This document shows, one piece after another, positions 33,201 to 45,200 of a stretch of 64,000 nt of DNA. Positions within the stretch are counted from its first letter, which is position 1; each line of letters opens with the position of its first letter. Source of the DNA: Anopheles merus (lineage: Eukaryota; Arthropoda; Insecta; Diptera; Culicidae); NCBI RefSeq assembly GCF_017562075.2, contig NC_054085.1, forward strand, positions 20,198,222 through 20,262,221, in the 5' to 3' direction. Below the pieces are notes generated by a model. That model saw nothing but the letters and a program-made list of their open reading frames with translations, had not been told where the DNA came from and did no database searches. The position numbers and the translations under genes were made by a program.

Positions 33201-36200
33201 ATCCGGAGTCGACTCCGATCCGACGACGATAAAATTGGAATCGACTTAGGAAGGTAGGTCTATCCTGCATTATTCGGAGCCATTCGAAGTCGTCCGGAGT
33301 CTTTTGAAGTCACCTGGAGTCACGAGTCGTTCGAAGTCGGCCTTCGAAACAAAGGCCTGTATACGAAGTGCACGCGTAAAGTGAAAGACAAAACAAAAAC
33401 ACAACGAAATGAAATGCCTGATCACAAGCACATTAAAACACACGGTTTGACTCCGATCAGCTTCTGATGATTCCGACCGACTCCGACCGACTTCTCCCGA
33501 CTCCGGACGACTTCGAATGACTCCGGACGACTTCGACTCCGGACAACTCCGGACGACTCCGGACAACTCCGGACGACTCGGACGACTTCTGACGACTCTG
33601 GACGATTCCGACTCTGAATGACTCCGGACGACTCCGGACAACTCCAGACGACTCCGACGACTTCTGACGACTCCGGACGATTCCGACTCCGAATGACTCC
33701 GGCCCACTCCGGCAAACTCCGGACGACTCCGAATGACTCCGGACGACTCCGGACAACTCCGGCCGACTCCGACGACTCTGAACGACTCCAGACGACACCG
33801 GACGACTTCGGGCGACTCCGACTCCGGGCGTGGTTCCATTTTGCCCATGTCAGAATCGGATCGGAGGGGCGGGTGCGCTCCAGAGAGCACATCACTAGTG
33901 CCGAAAGCAACAAAACACGCTGGTGGCGCTGGTTTGGTACCGTATCGTAGCTGTATTTTTAAGGCGACCCGTTTTTCATAATAGAAGAAATCTTAATATG
34001 GATAATGAGCACGTACGTGTAGCATTTTGGTCTCAAAAAAAAAGATACCATTTCGTTCACACCAGCCTTGATGAGTGTCTTGTGTACTACGGTAGGGTGT
34101 GGACGGTAAGGAAGCTTTGGATGTCAATTGAGCAAATGGCGCAATGATACGTCCCCTCCACACCAGGAGAAAGTTTGCAGCTAATGAACTTCCGCACGGT
34201 TTCAATTGCAATTCGATACACCGGGAGCGGTTTAATTCACGCACACCTTTGCTCTGCAGTATCAAATGCGCGTGACAAGTGTTGTAAGAGAATGTGGTCC
34301 ACTTTTTTTCTCTCTCTCTCTCTCGTCTTCGAATTATCCAAAACTTAGCCAATTATTCATGCGGAGGCTGGCGGGAAACGAAATTAAGCAAAAAAAAACT
34401 TACTCACGAACCACGTGACAGACGTGTGTTGGAAAACGCGCTCTTCTTCGGTTTCTCCATCACGTTCGGAAATTTGTACCCATCCATTTTGCACCCAATT
34501 CCCATGGCCATTTTGCTGCACCCGTCCCTAGGTGACTGGTGTGTGACCGACTTTTGGGTCGGCAAAAATCACATGTCTGCTCCCGATGCGCACCGATGGA
34601 GAAACGTTTGGGGTGAGAAAGTCGGTGTGAGGGAGTCGGTGGTTTTTTCTTCGCCGGAATCGGGAATTCGAATAAGTAAGCAGCACACATAAGGGAAGGA
34701 ATGATAGTTCCATTTCGCCAAACGGTGTATGTGGAGGTTGGCAGTTATTGAATTGTGTTTGCACATCACCCACTCACTGCGTGTGAGCTTCACAGCTTCT
34801 TAATGCTTTTTACTTTATCCATAATGACGTGTGTGTTGTACCTGATGGGTGAATACATATTTATTTTTGACTCTTTTTTGTGTGTGTCTTGCTTGGTTGA
34901 ATTCAATTCAATGATGAATTTTGAGAAAATTTGCACTCATCTTGCAGCTTCTATCTTATGCTGGCTCTCTGGTCACATCATCGTTAGGCACTGGAGACGA
35001 CATATTATCGAACGTCGTGACACTGGGCACAAGTACTTTAAACGCAAAACTACAAATTGCTATTAGGTTGGTGTGATTTATGACGTTTGATTTCACCGGT
35101 ACGTGACCGTACCGAGGGCCGTTCACCAAATGGCCTTTGAAGGAGGAGGGGAATTTCCAGTTGGGACTGTTTCTAAGCGCTATTCTGTCTGTCTGTCTGC
35201 TTGGTAGGGTTATTTGGCAGTTTCTACAGTTATTTTTAAGTAGTTGATGTCGTTTATACTAGTATAGATGGCATCACACGGTGCTCCAACAAAAAATAAT
35301 TTACTGAAATAGTTTCTTTTTTATGACGTCTTTCGACTGACGTGAGCATGTCGCGAAAGAGTCGTTCTGTCGACTAGTGTGGGTCATTTTTTAAATAGTT
35401 GTAAAGCTTACATGTAAGGCTTAGGTTGTATTACGTCAAAATTAGGAGCCTTTTATCCTCTTCTATTCTTTATCCTCACAACTGATTACTCTGATCTTTT
35501 CAGTGATTGTACCAAAGTAGTAGTGTTGGGTAAATCTGATTCAGATCCATTAAACTGAATGAATCTTTGGAATGATTAAATGATTCTGAATCTCAGTTGG
35601 AAAGATTTTGATTTATTAATCTCGCAAGATTCATAAATCTTAACAGATTCGCGAATTTCTAAGGATTCATGAATCTCGATGGATTTATTAATCCCCAAAT
35701 TATCATGAAGCTAGAGCTTATTCTTATTCCTCTTCTTGGCACAACAACCTACGTAGTCAATCCAGGCACTACAGGGGTTTCGAGACTTCTTGGTACCGCG
35801 AGTACCACGCAACCGGATAGTCTGTTATCCCAAGGCGTGCAGGTTTTTAAGCCTTGCGGGATAACCACTGAACCACGGAATAGTGCAAATTCTATATCTT
35901 GAACACCATACATTTCAAAAGATTCATGAATTTTTGGAGATTTATGGGAGTTTATGGATCAGTGGATCTTTATAGATCCATATTCATCTACTATAGAATC
36001 ACAAATCTTTGAAGATTGATTCATGTATTTTTGAAGATTCGTGAATCTTTATATATGTATGATTCCTTGAAGATTCATGAATCTTTTGAGATTCGCAAAT
36101 CACTCTTCGCACCCTCAAGAACCCTTATAAAGTGAGCCATAAAAATTGAGTAAATAAGTAATATTAAAACCTCTTAGTTCTTATTTATGTTTATTATTTG

Positions 36201-39200
36201 CTCCAACTTTTGCTTCAACTAACCCTTTTCTGCTCCACTCACAAGTTAATCAAATTATTGTCTTTTTTTCATGATTTATTTGATATAGCCCTATCATTAA
36301 ACGCTTTTGCGGCTCGCATACACAGACAGTCTTTCAATTAACTCTCCCAAACCCCAAAATATTTAATCAACTAATGTGCCAGACTGTCGAGACGGGGGCT
36401 CGACGATGACGCTGGCTCGTTGGTTTAGAGCCCAATAAACAAAAATTCTACCACCAGCGCGCCGACATTCTTCTCCAATAAATTGATCAAGGTTACCGCG
36501 AGGGGGCTATTACCGGCTAAGGCTATTACCGGCAAGTTCATCCACCTCACGGTCGCGTTGCGGTGTGTTGCCACGCGTTCCAAAGGATTCGGAGTTCGTG
36601 TCAAGAACCAATTTCTAGTCCATGACGCGCTCTGCGCGGAGGTCAGCCAATAAATAAAGCCTTTGAAGGTGAGGAAACACACAATTTTCCTGCCTGCTGA
36701 ATCAGTTCAAAAAAGGAAGAAAAACAAAAGTAGGACGAAGAAAGAAATGAGGACGACCAGGGGTCATATAGTGAATGAGTCATGTGCTGTGCTGTAGTTA
36801 GAGTAGGTTTTGTTTACTGTGAAATAATGATTTTTAAATGCAAATTGGTAAACGTTCTACCGGGTTTCGTTTGATTTCCGCATCACGAATCGGTTTCCTA
36901 TGGAGAGAGGAAAGTAATAAATGCTGGGCCTTATTAATTAGAAAGCATTAACCAACCCTTTAGTTAGCGCAAGCGGTACTTCCTGCCAAACAAATGCAAA
37001 AATAAAAGATAACTACCGCTCTTTGGCGAATCGTGTTTGGGGGTGCTTCGGCGGGTTTTCCACCACCAGGCAGGGGGTTGTTGTACCATTGCGCCGGGTT
37101 TTATGTGTGTATGGAAACCCGGCGTACACCAAACACTAATACCTAGCGATTAGTACCGAAGGGAACGGTTGGTTAGTCACAATTTTCCCATTGAAGTTGC
37201 GGCTGAGTGTGCGTCGGTTACTAATTACCATTCGTTTTAATGCGGCGTTCGAACGTCAACATTGATGGCTGGGGAGAGCTGTTGCGGAAACGCACCGCCG
37301 CAGCCTGAAGCGTATAGTACATTCGAATCCAAAAGCCTCGGAGGAAGTGCGTCCATCCATAACCACCGCGGGTGCTAATGGAGAGGGTAGTGGTTGCTGT
37401 AGTGGAAAAAAATAGTGCTTTGCTTGAAGTTGCCAGAGCACTCAGGTGACGCTCACGGTGGCGGTGGATTGAAAAATAGTCCACGCTTCAGTGGTCAGCT
37501 TTGAAAGTGAAATCGGAAGTATTTGTACCTCTAGCACTGGTGCTGTTTTGTTAAACTTGCAGTGTGTCTTACTGTCTTTAATTAAACCCAGCTCATGGGA
37601 AGGAAGTAAATCGGAAGGGTTTCCTACAACAACAGCTACCAAGCATCAAGCTCTCTTCTGCTGCTCATTAAACGTCCAAATAGAAACAAACATTTTTGGG
37701 GGAGATTGGGAAACAAAAGTAAAGGGAAAACGAACGCGCGCACTAAACCGGCACTCCCCAAAAGCAGCGACTAACTACGACGGTTGGTTGAGGGTGTTAT
37801 TTTTCACTTTCCTCAAGCATTAAGAGCCCCCCCATAATAACAGAAAAAAAGCACGCCAAACCATAAACCATTATCGGTAGTGTTGAGGTTCGCACCACCA
37901 CCTTCCCCCTGCCCCGTGAGGCATTGTTTTCCGACCGTAATGAGCCGGTGCTAATTTAATCATCGGTAGCATCATCTTCACCAATCAGAGGCTCTCTGGG
38001 CCCTAAATACAAACCGACCTGTTGCATTTTTGGAGCGTCGGATGGAACGGTTTTTTATGGGGTTTGCCACCGACGACTACCGACGAGTCTTTTAGAATGA
38101 TTAGAAGGAAGGTAGGAAAGAATGATACACTCGGGAGAAAGTTCAATGCGATGCGCCAACGTCGTGGATGGTGTTTCGCCAAACCGACAAACCGGGAAAA
38201 GAAGAAGAGGGTTGTGATCATAATTTTATTATGGTGATGTTGTTTCTCCTCTTTTACCCGTGGTTGGAGCCGTTGTTGTTGCGCGCCCGTTCGCCACGAA
38301 TCATTCATGGGAAAATAACAATCGCCCTTCGCCTATCAGCCGTTTGTGGTGGGGGGAAGTTGTTATGTTTTCTATTTTTTTCTTTTTTCTTGTCGTTGTT
38401 GTTGGTGGTGCCAATGCTCTCTTTCGACCTCACGGGCTGTGGTGATAAGCAATCACAGCTGATTGTTGGAGCTGTGTACGTCAGCCTGGTGCAATAACGC
38501 TCGTAGGGCACTCGTTACGCTAACGTGTCAGCATCAATGAGTGTTTTTGCTGATGTTGTTATTGTTGTGGTTTTGTGTGTTCCTTATCAACTTTATGGGT
38601 TTTCTATGGGTTTGACTTTTGTTTACTGATTGAACTTTGTTTCGCAATACTTTATGGCGAAGAGGGTTGTTTTTGGAGATTTTTATTCATTGGGATCGAT
38701 TTGTGTTTTTTTTTGTTCTTGTTCATTCATTCTGTTGTTTGTTTCAGTCTTAGTTTGTTCATTGTTTGTATGTTTGTTTGTTTCATTCTATGCTATCAGC
38801 GATAGTTTGCACCTTTTTAGTTTAGTTTTTGACTACACATGCTACTACATGTCTTTGTTAGAACCGTGCATAATTTTTCATCTACCGTTCGAACTGTTTG
38901 TGTGTTTTTCATGTGATTTTTTACATTGCATAGAATAAGAAAAGAAATTAGCAAGCTCCGTCTATTCTTGTTATTATTACTTTTCGTTTTTTTTGTAAGC
39001 ATTTCGTAAATGATCAGAGTGGCAACTTGACACAAAAACTTGAGTTTATGGTTAAATTTATTACAAAACAAGCTGAAAGTTAATGACAAGATCTCCAATC
39101 ATACCGAACTGTCTTCTTGCGTATTCTTTTTAATCCTCAATGTTTTCATTGTTTCATTTTCCATGGATGAATGACAATAAAAGGCAATTAAAAGTGTTTC

Positions 39201-42200
39201 ATTTAACTCAACATGTTATTTTGCTATTGGAGAATCAAGGTACAATTTCTTGATTTAAATATTATTACATATGTTCAATGTTTAACAGCACTGTTAGTTG
39301 TTTAGTTTAATGCTTCTACCGCTAACTCTGTTCGTGGGAAGTTTTAGATTTAATCGTCAGCTTCGGCTGACATCCAAATTTCAGCATGAATGCATCGTGA
39401 AAGTTGATGTCTTCTTCTTCTTCTATTTGGCGTAACGTTCCAACGCGGACATGCCGGCCTATACAGGCTCTCGAGACTTAATTCATTACCACGCACAGCC
39501 GGATAGTCAATCCTTGCTACGGGGGGGAGGGTCCATTCTAGGCTTGAACCCATGACGGGCATGCTATTGAGTCGTTCGAGTTGACAACTGTACCACGGGA
39601 CCGCCCGGAAGTTGATGTATTAGAGCTAAATAAACATGACGAACATTCAACCGATATAGGATGTAATCTTAGTGTAAATAGAGTTGAGGAATTCAATATT
39701 ATATCGTTTGATGTCCCAAACACCAAACCAACCTTTGAATGAATAATGCAAACAATAAACTTTAAAACTTAAAACATTACAAATGTGAATAATTTCCATA
39801 TAGATGATGTTCTTGATGTTTACGATCCGTGTTCTAACAATTTATTTATCATATGGTTCATTCAACGAGTTGAAGACTATTCGACTAGAACAGCTCTTAT
39901 AAATTATTTATTTATTTATTAACTTCAAGGACCGTCAGATACCTTAATGTTCCTTAACTTTCCAACAGACATATATACGTATAAAACACATGCTTTTATG
40001 AACTAGAGATCGCTTCTTAGCCGCTCACAGTAAAAGAATTTCACCACATTTCAGGCGAACGTATGAAAAACTCTTACTATCATTGCCCATTCCCAATTAC
40101 TCTCCATTGCGCCGTGATACAACGCCATCATTTACGCCAAAGTGTAACAGTTGACCTCATTCAAGTGAAGCATGTCATAAGGCTCCTTCACCCCCTTGCG
40201 TACTCCACCGCTGACGTACAGGGGTTGCCGCATAAACATAATATGCCCGCGCCATGTACGATGCCATGCGATGGTGTGCCGCTCGGGATGAGTGGGATGT
40301 TCACTAAGCGATTCTAATCGCTTTGCCACCACCTCACCGCGCGGAACACACATATGCTTTGGCGAAACTTGCCGCGGCATGCGGCCCGGTGGCACTTTAC
40401 GTACGGTTTCCGTGCAATTTTCTCCTCAATTGTGTCGCTCTTGATAGAGAAGGATGGGTGTCGTTAGGGGGTGTCTCTTGCGTGAGCTGCCTTTTCTTTT
40501 TGCCTATTCAAACGCACGCTCCGGTCCGTTGGCGCATCCCTTGAATGACAACTTTTCATGCCGAAGAAGCGGAACACACACACACAGTGCGCAGTACGGT
40601 TGCGGATATACCGTACTCAGTCAATAGCCCTCTGTATGGCCTTTAGCCCTCGGGGCGGGAAGTGGGATATGTTGCAAAGAAGGCAGTTGAATAAGCAAAG
40701 ACAAACTACCGTTTCCAAACGGGACGGTCGTACTAGCTGGCGCACAGTAGTAGGTCGTACACATAATCATAGGTCATGAAGAGGAAAAGCGGGGATGTGA
40801 ACTGACACAAACGGGGCTTTATAAACACCAGGCAAGAGACAGGCGAGCATTCCAGGGCGAAGAGAGTAATTTATTTTAAGCCTAGAGCTGTGCGTATTGC
40901 ATTGAATCATGCAAATATGATCCTCGGTCTTGTATCGATCAAACTGTTATACAAAATCCTGACAATTTCCACAATCCTACGCCAATACCAATAACTTTGC
41001 AATCTAATTTCGTTCGTCTAAACTGAATTTTTAATTATGTTTCACTCTTTTTTTTACTTCAATTCCAGGTGACAGTCTGCACTGCTCGCCGCTCGACAGC
41101 GCGTACAAGAGCAAACCGCTCGCCCACTACCCGGAGCACGTCGCGTGGAACCCGTTCGATGCGCACGGTATCTGCATGCTGTCCCTGCCGCAGGGTTTGC
41201 GCTTCCGCACCCAAAAGCACAACATCGAGCCCCGGTTCCACGCGTTCGCGACGACGCGCGAGGACGGCAAGCGCTGCTACGGCTTCAGCCTGGTGTTTTA
41301 CGAGGAGGTGCGCAACCGGCAAATCTGCAGCGCCATGCACACGCTGCAGTCGATGTTCATTACGGAAATCTCCAGCTCGCAGCAGCCACCGCCCGGGACG
41401 CTGCGCCGGGTAAAGGAAAGCCCGGTAAGCCGGTCGCTGCCGAGACATTTCAAAATAGCGGCCCAGGCGCCCGCCTCGGCGCTCAGCTACTACGACGTCA
41501 CGAAGGATAAGCTGTACGTGGCCAAGAGCCTGTCGCTCGTCTGCCAGGTGCCGTACGCGCACGTGGCGGAGCTGTTTCTGCAGAATCTCTACCGGTAAGC
41601 ATGTGATGGGTGTGTGTGTGTGTGTGTGTGCTGGAAGAATGCATACTTCGATACAGAGGGGGAGGGGGGGGGGGTTGTTGGGCTATTTGTGTACCGTCGA
41701 TATCGAGGTGTGCCCCGGATATTTGTTCCTGCACATCGAGAGCTCACATCTATGACGTGGTCAAATCCTAGCTATTGAAGAAACAATGTGTTATTATTAC
41801 TCACTGATCAAACTTTGTAAAGCAGAACACTGAACTTGTTATCAGCTTGGCGTTAGGCAAATAGTAGAGTCGAAAATAAAGCGTTAAAATGCTGTTCCAC
41901 GTATCAACACGTTCCCTAGAGCCGACGAAATTCTACTCAGGTGCCATCCATAAATTACGTATTGTTAACATAGGAACTGGTATATCTCATCTCCGCTAGT
42001 GTAACACAATTTCTTTACTGTGCAGAATTGGTGTTTTTACTACTGTGTTGCTTTAGATTCAGTTATTAAAATAGGATATTATTGTACTTTGTCCTATTTT
42101 GATGAATTGTTGATTCTCCTTGGTCCCATCATGATTGGATTTTTGAGAATGTTATTCCCATCGTGATTGGAATTCAAACAATTTAAGCTACACCTATTTG

Positions 42201-45200
42201 AGGTCATAATGGAGTTTCCACGAGCAGTAAAAGGTACTACTCTTCTCAGGCTTCTATGAATTAAATTAAAACAAGATATAACATTATTAAATTCTTAAAA
42301 CGGTGGAATATAGTAGGGATTGAGAAGATTTATTTCAACCAAAATCTTGTCTACTCTCTGGTGTGTCCACAAATTGCTCGCTTATCGAAAAAAAGACCCA
42401 AGGTGTTCGACTTGGAACAGTTTTTCATCAATTTCCGATGACTCTTTTTCTTTTGAGCTTTATAGTTACACTTATTGGCCAAAACAGATTTTATTTTATA
42501 GTTTGTATTCATTTGCAATCTACCTGAGGATTGGTTGCGCTAATTGTCAAAAATAAAAGTACATTAAAATTGGAACAGATAATTATCATTATCGTTTTTC
42601 TAGTCAAAATTAAATCTATGTGATATTAGTTTAGAGATCAAACCTTTGCTCCACCATTTTTTAATTATCTTTACGCTGCAATTTACTTTCCCATTCCCCC
42701 CGCTATGGTTACGTAATTTATGGATGAACCTTTAAGTACAATCGTAAGACACACTTTCATTTATACTAGTTAAAATATAATGGACAACTATTTTTTAAGT
42801 TATTTTTAGTTACTTTAGGTAATTGTAAAGTGTATCTATATTTAAGGAATGCTATTTACAATCAACTACACTGCCAACTGACTGAAAAATACTATTATAT
42901 GAATTTAAATCCTCAAAAAGCCATTAAAGTACTTAATAGCTCCCAAATTGGGAAATTAAAGCGTGAAGACTATATTCATTTTTTAATCTTTAATAGCAAT
43001 TATTTAATAATAGCTCATTGACATTGGCACACACAAACCAATACATAAATATAGATAGAAGGCTATCAATAACACTTACTCTCTCCCTGTTTCTTTCCTT
43101 TTCCAGCTGTCTTCCGCGACATCCCGGATCCCGGCTGAGCCTGGAAAGCTACGTGTACAACATCCTGTACGAGGTGTCGACGCCGCCGCCGGGCAAATCG
43201 ATACGAATATACATACCGCCGGAAGAGCCGCACCTACCTCCGATCGCCACCATCCTGCAGCGGCCGGCCCAGAAGGACGAGCTGCCGCACATGGACTTTC
43301 CGCTGCGGCTACTGTTTACCTATCTCGGCGTCGAGTGCGTCATCCAGCTGTTCACGTGCGTGCTGCTGGAAAGCCAGGTGCTGCTCCGGTCGACCGACTA
43401 CCAGAAGCTGACGATCGTGGCGGAGTGCATCACCTCGCTGCTGTTTCCCTTCCAGTGGCCGCACGTGTACGCCCCGATCCTGCCCGCCTCGCTGCACCAC
43501 TTCCTCGACGCGCCCGTCCCGTTCGTGATGGGGCTGCACGCCGACTGCGACAGCAGCTTCCGGATCGGCAGCGAGGCGAACCTCTGCTACGTGGACATCG
43601 ACAAGAAGTCGGTCCAGCTGCCGGAGGAGCTGCCCTCCTTCCCGTACCGGCACGATTTCATCTCGGAAATAACGGCCGTCCTGGACAAGTACTCGGTGCC
43701 GCGCGACCGCTCGCTCGATCCGCCCAGCATACTCAGCCCAAAGAATCTCCTCAAGGACCATGACATGATGACGGCGAGCTGTACGCTCCCGTCCGGCATG
43801 CACGTGCGCCGGAAGCATTCGCTGCACGACCTGCTCGACTGGGATCGGCCGAACTCGCCCGACCTGCCGCTGCCGCCGACGGCCGTGCCGGCCCGGCCCG
43901 ACGTGCGCCAGCGCATCGTCGACATTGTGCGGCGCAGCGGCGGGGACGAGGTGGACAGCGGCGGCGGCCCGAACGAGGTCATGCCGAGCGCGAAGCAGAA
44001 GCAGCCCCTGTCCACCCTCGAGCAGTACTACGAAGATCTGAGACTGAACAACGCGTTGCGCGAAATTTTCCTCAACCGGTTCGTGCAGATGTTTGCCGCG
44101 TACGAGCATTTCGTTATACTTCCAAATCAGGTAGAGGCTTTACGCATCACCGGTAGCGCGCTTGCTGTCGACGTCTACGCGTCCTTGAGGTCCAATCTAA
44201 TTGCGTTCCCTTTCTCTTCCCCCGACAGAGCAAAGACGAATGGCTGACGAACCGGGAATCGCTGCACAACTTCGACAAGGCGTCGTTCCTGTCGGACCAA
44301 CCGCAGCACCACCGCCCGTTCCTGTCCCGCTTCCTAGAGAGCCAAATGTTTGCCACCCTCATCGACAACAAGATCATGCTGTCGTGGGGCGACGACCTGA
44401 ACGGCTGCCCGCTGGTCGACAGCCTGAACGGGGACATGGAGTACAGCTTGAAGCTGTTTGATTCAAGGATCAAAATTTTACGGTAACTACGGACGGATGT
44501 GCTCGGCGTGACATTCGTTCACTTGCGTTCGCCTTGGGGCGCCGACCATCGGTATTAATTTCTGTGCTCTTCCTTTTGCTCGTTGCAGTAAGCGCTACGG
44601 TGGTGAAAGCATGATCCGCACTGCCAACTACGAACCGTGCATACTGGCCCGCGAGACACAGAAGCTGCTCGACAAGCGGTTGCAGGCGGTCGACATGGAG
44701 GTGGCCCCGCCGAGCGAAATCCTGGACAAGCGGGCCCCCTACTACCGGAGCTTTCCGCTGCTGGAGAAATCCGTCCTCAACCAAGAGTGCGTCTCGAGGT
44801 ACGAATAGTACGCGTAACGCGCTTTACCCCCGTTTGCTCTGTGTGTTGTGTGTATGAGTGCGCCTATGGCCAAGCTCCTCTTGCGCAGCGGAATCAGTGG
44901 CGCTGCTCGCTCTGGTTTGAGGCATGGTTTGTTTCCTTTTTCTCTTTTTGTCGCTGTCGAATGTGGGCCGGTCGGGTGCTCTGTCTGTGTGGTGGTGTTG
45001 TTTGAAGCTTCGGAGCGGAAGGATATTACAGAGGCAGCCAAAGACATCGAAAGGTTGTTCAATTCAAGGTGCATTTTGCAACGCAAAATTTTTAAGCCAG
45101 CAATCACGATCAAACACGCTTGATCGCGAACAAAAATCCTGTCAATTTTGGTATTTCGGTTCCCAGTTTTAATGGTGTGATGCTCTTTTCTTTACTGCTA

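Larger units (their letters stand above)
21242..41068 (+). other. DENND5 intron 1, 19.8 kb, repeat-rich
   Basis: No exon is recognisable inside; the flanking exons join in frame (FA-GDSLHCSPL). It contains repeat pair copies at 22157-22692 and 27919-28386, a GATTGG hexamer array (24640-24860), a MITE (26021-26264), nested inverted repeats (29651-30168), a SINE head fragment (31275-31360), a hAT-like GACTCC array (33177-33897), a GATTCATGAATC array with a SINE-like body (35521-36110) and a full SINE (39411-39608). GC-richer stretches at 27000-27450, 32280-33060, 37000-38500 and 40050-40860 have no convincing ORF and could hold regulatory DNA. Confidence 0.7.

Noticed and set aside
33270..33913. 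Overlapping minus-strand ORFs of 113 to 206 codons rich in SGVVRSRPES repeats
   Set aside because: Same explanation: translation of the GACGACTCCGGA array.
43309..44109. Antisense ORF of 266 codons
   Set aside because: Shadow of DENND5 exon 3; Arg/His/Val-rich without family features.
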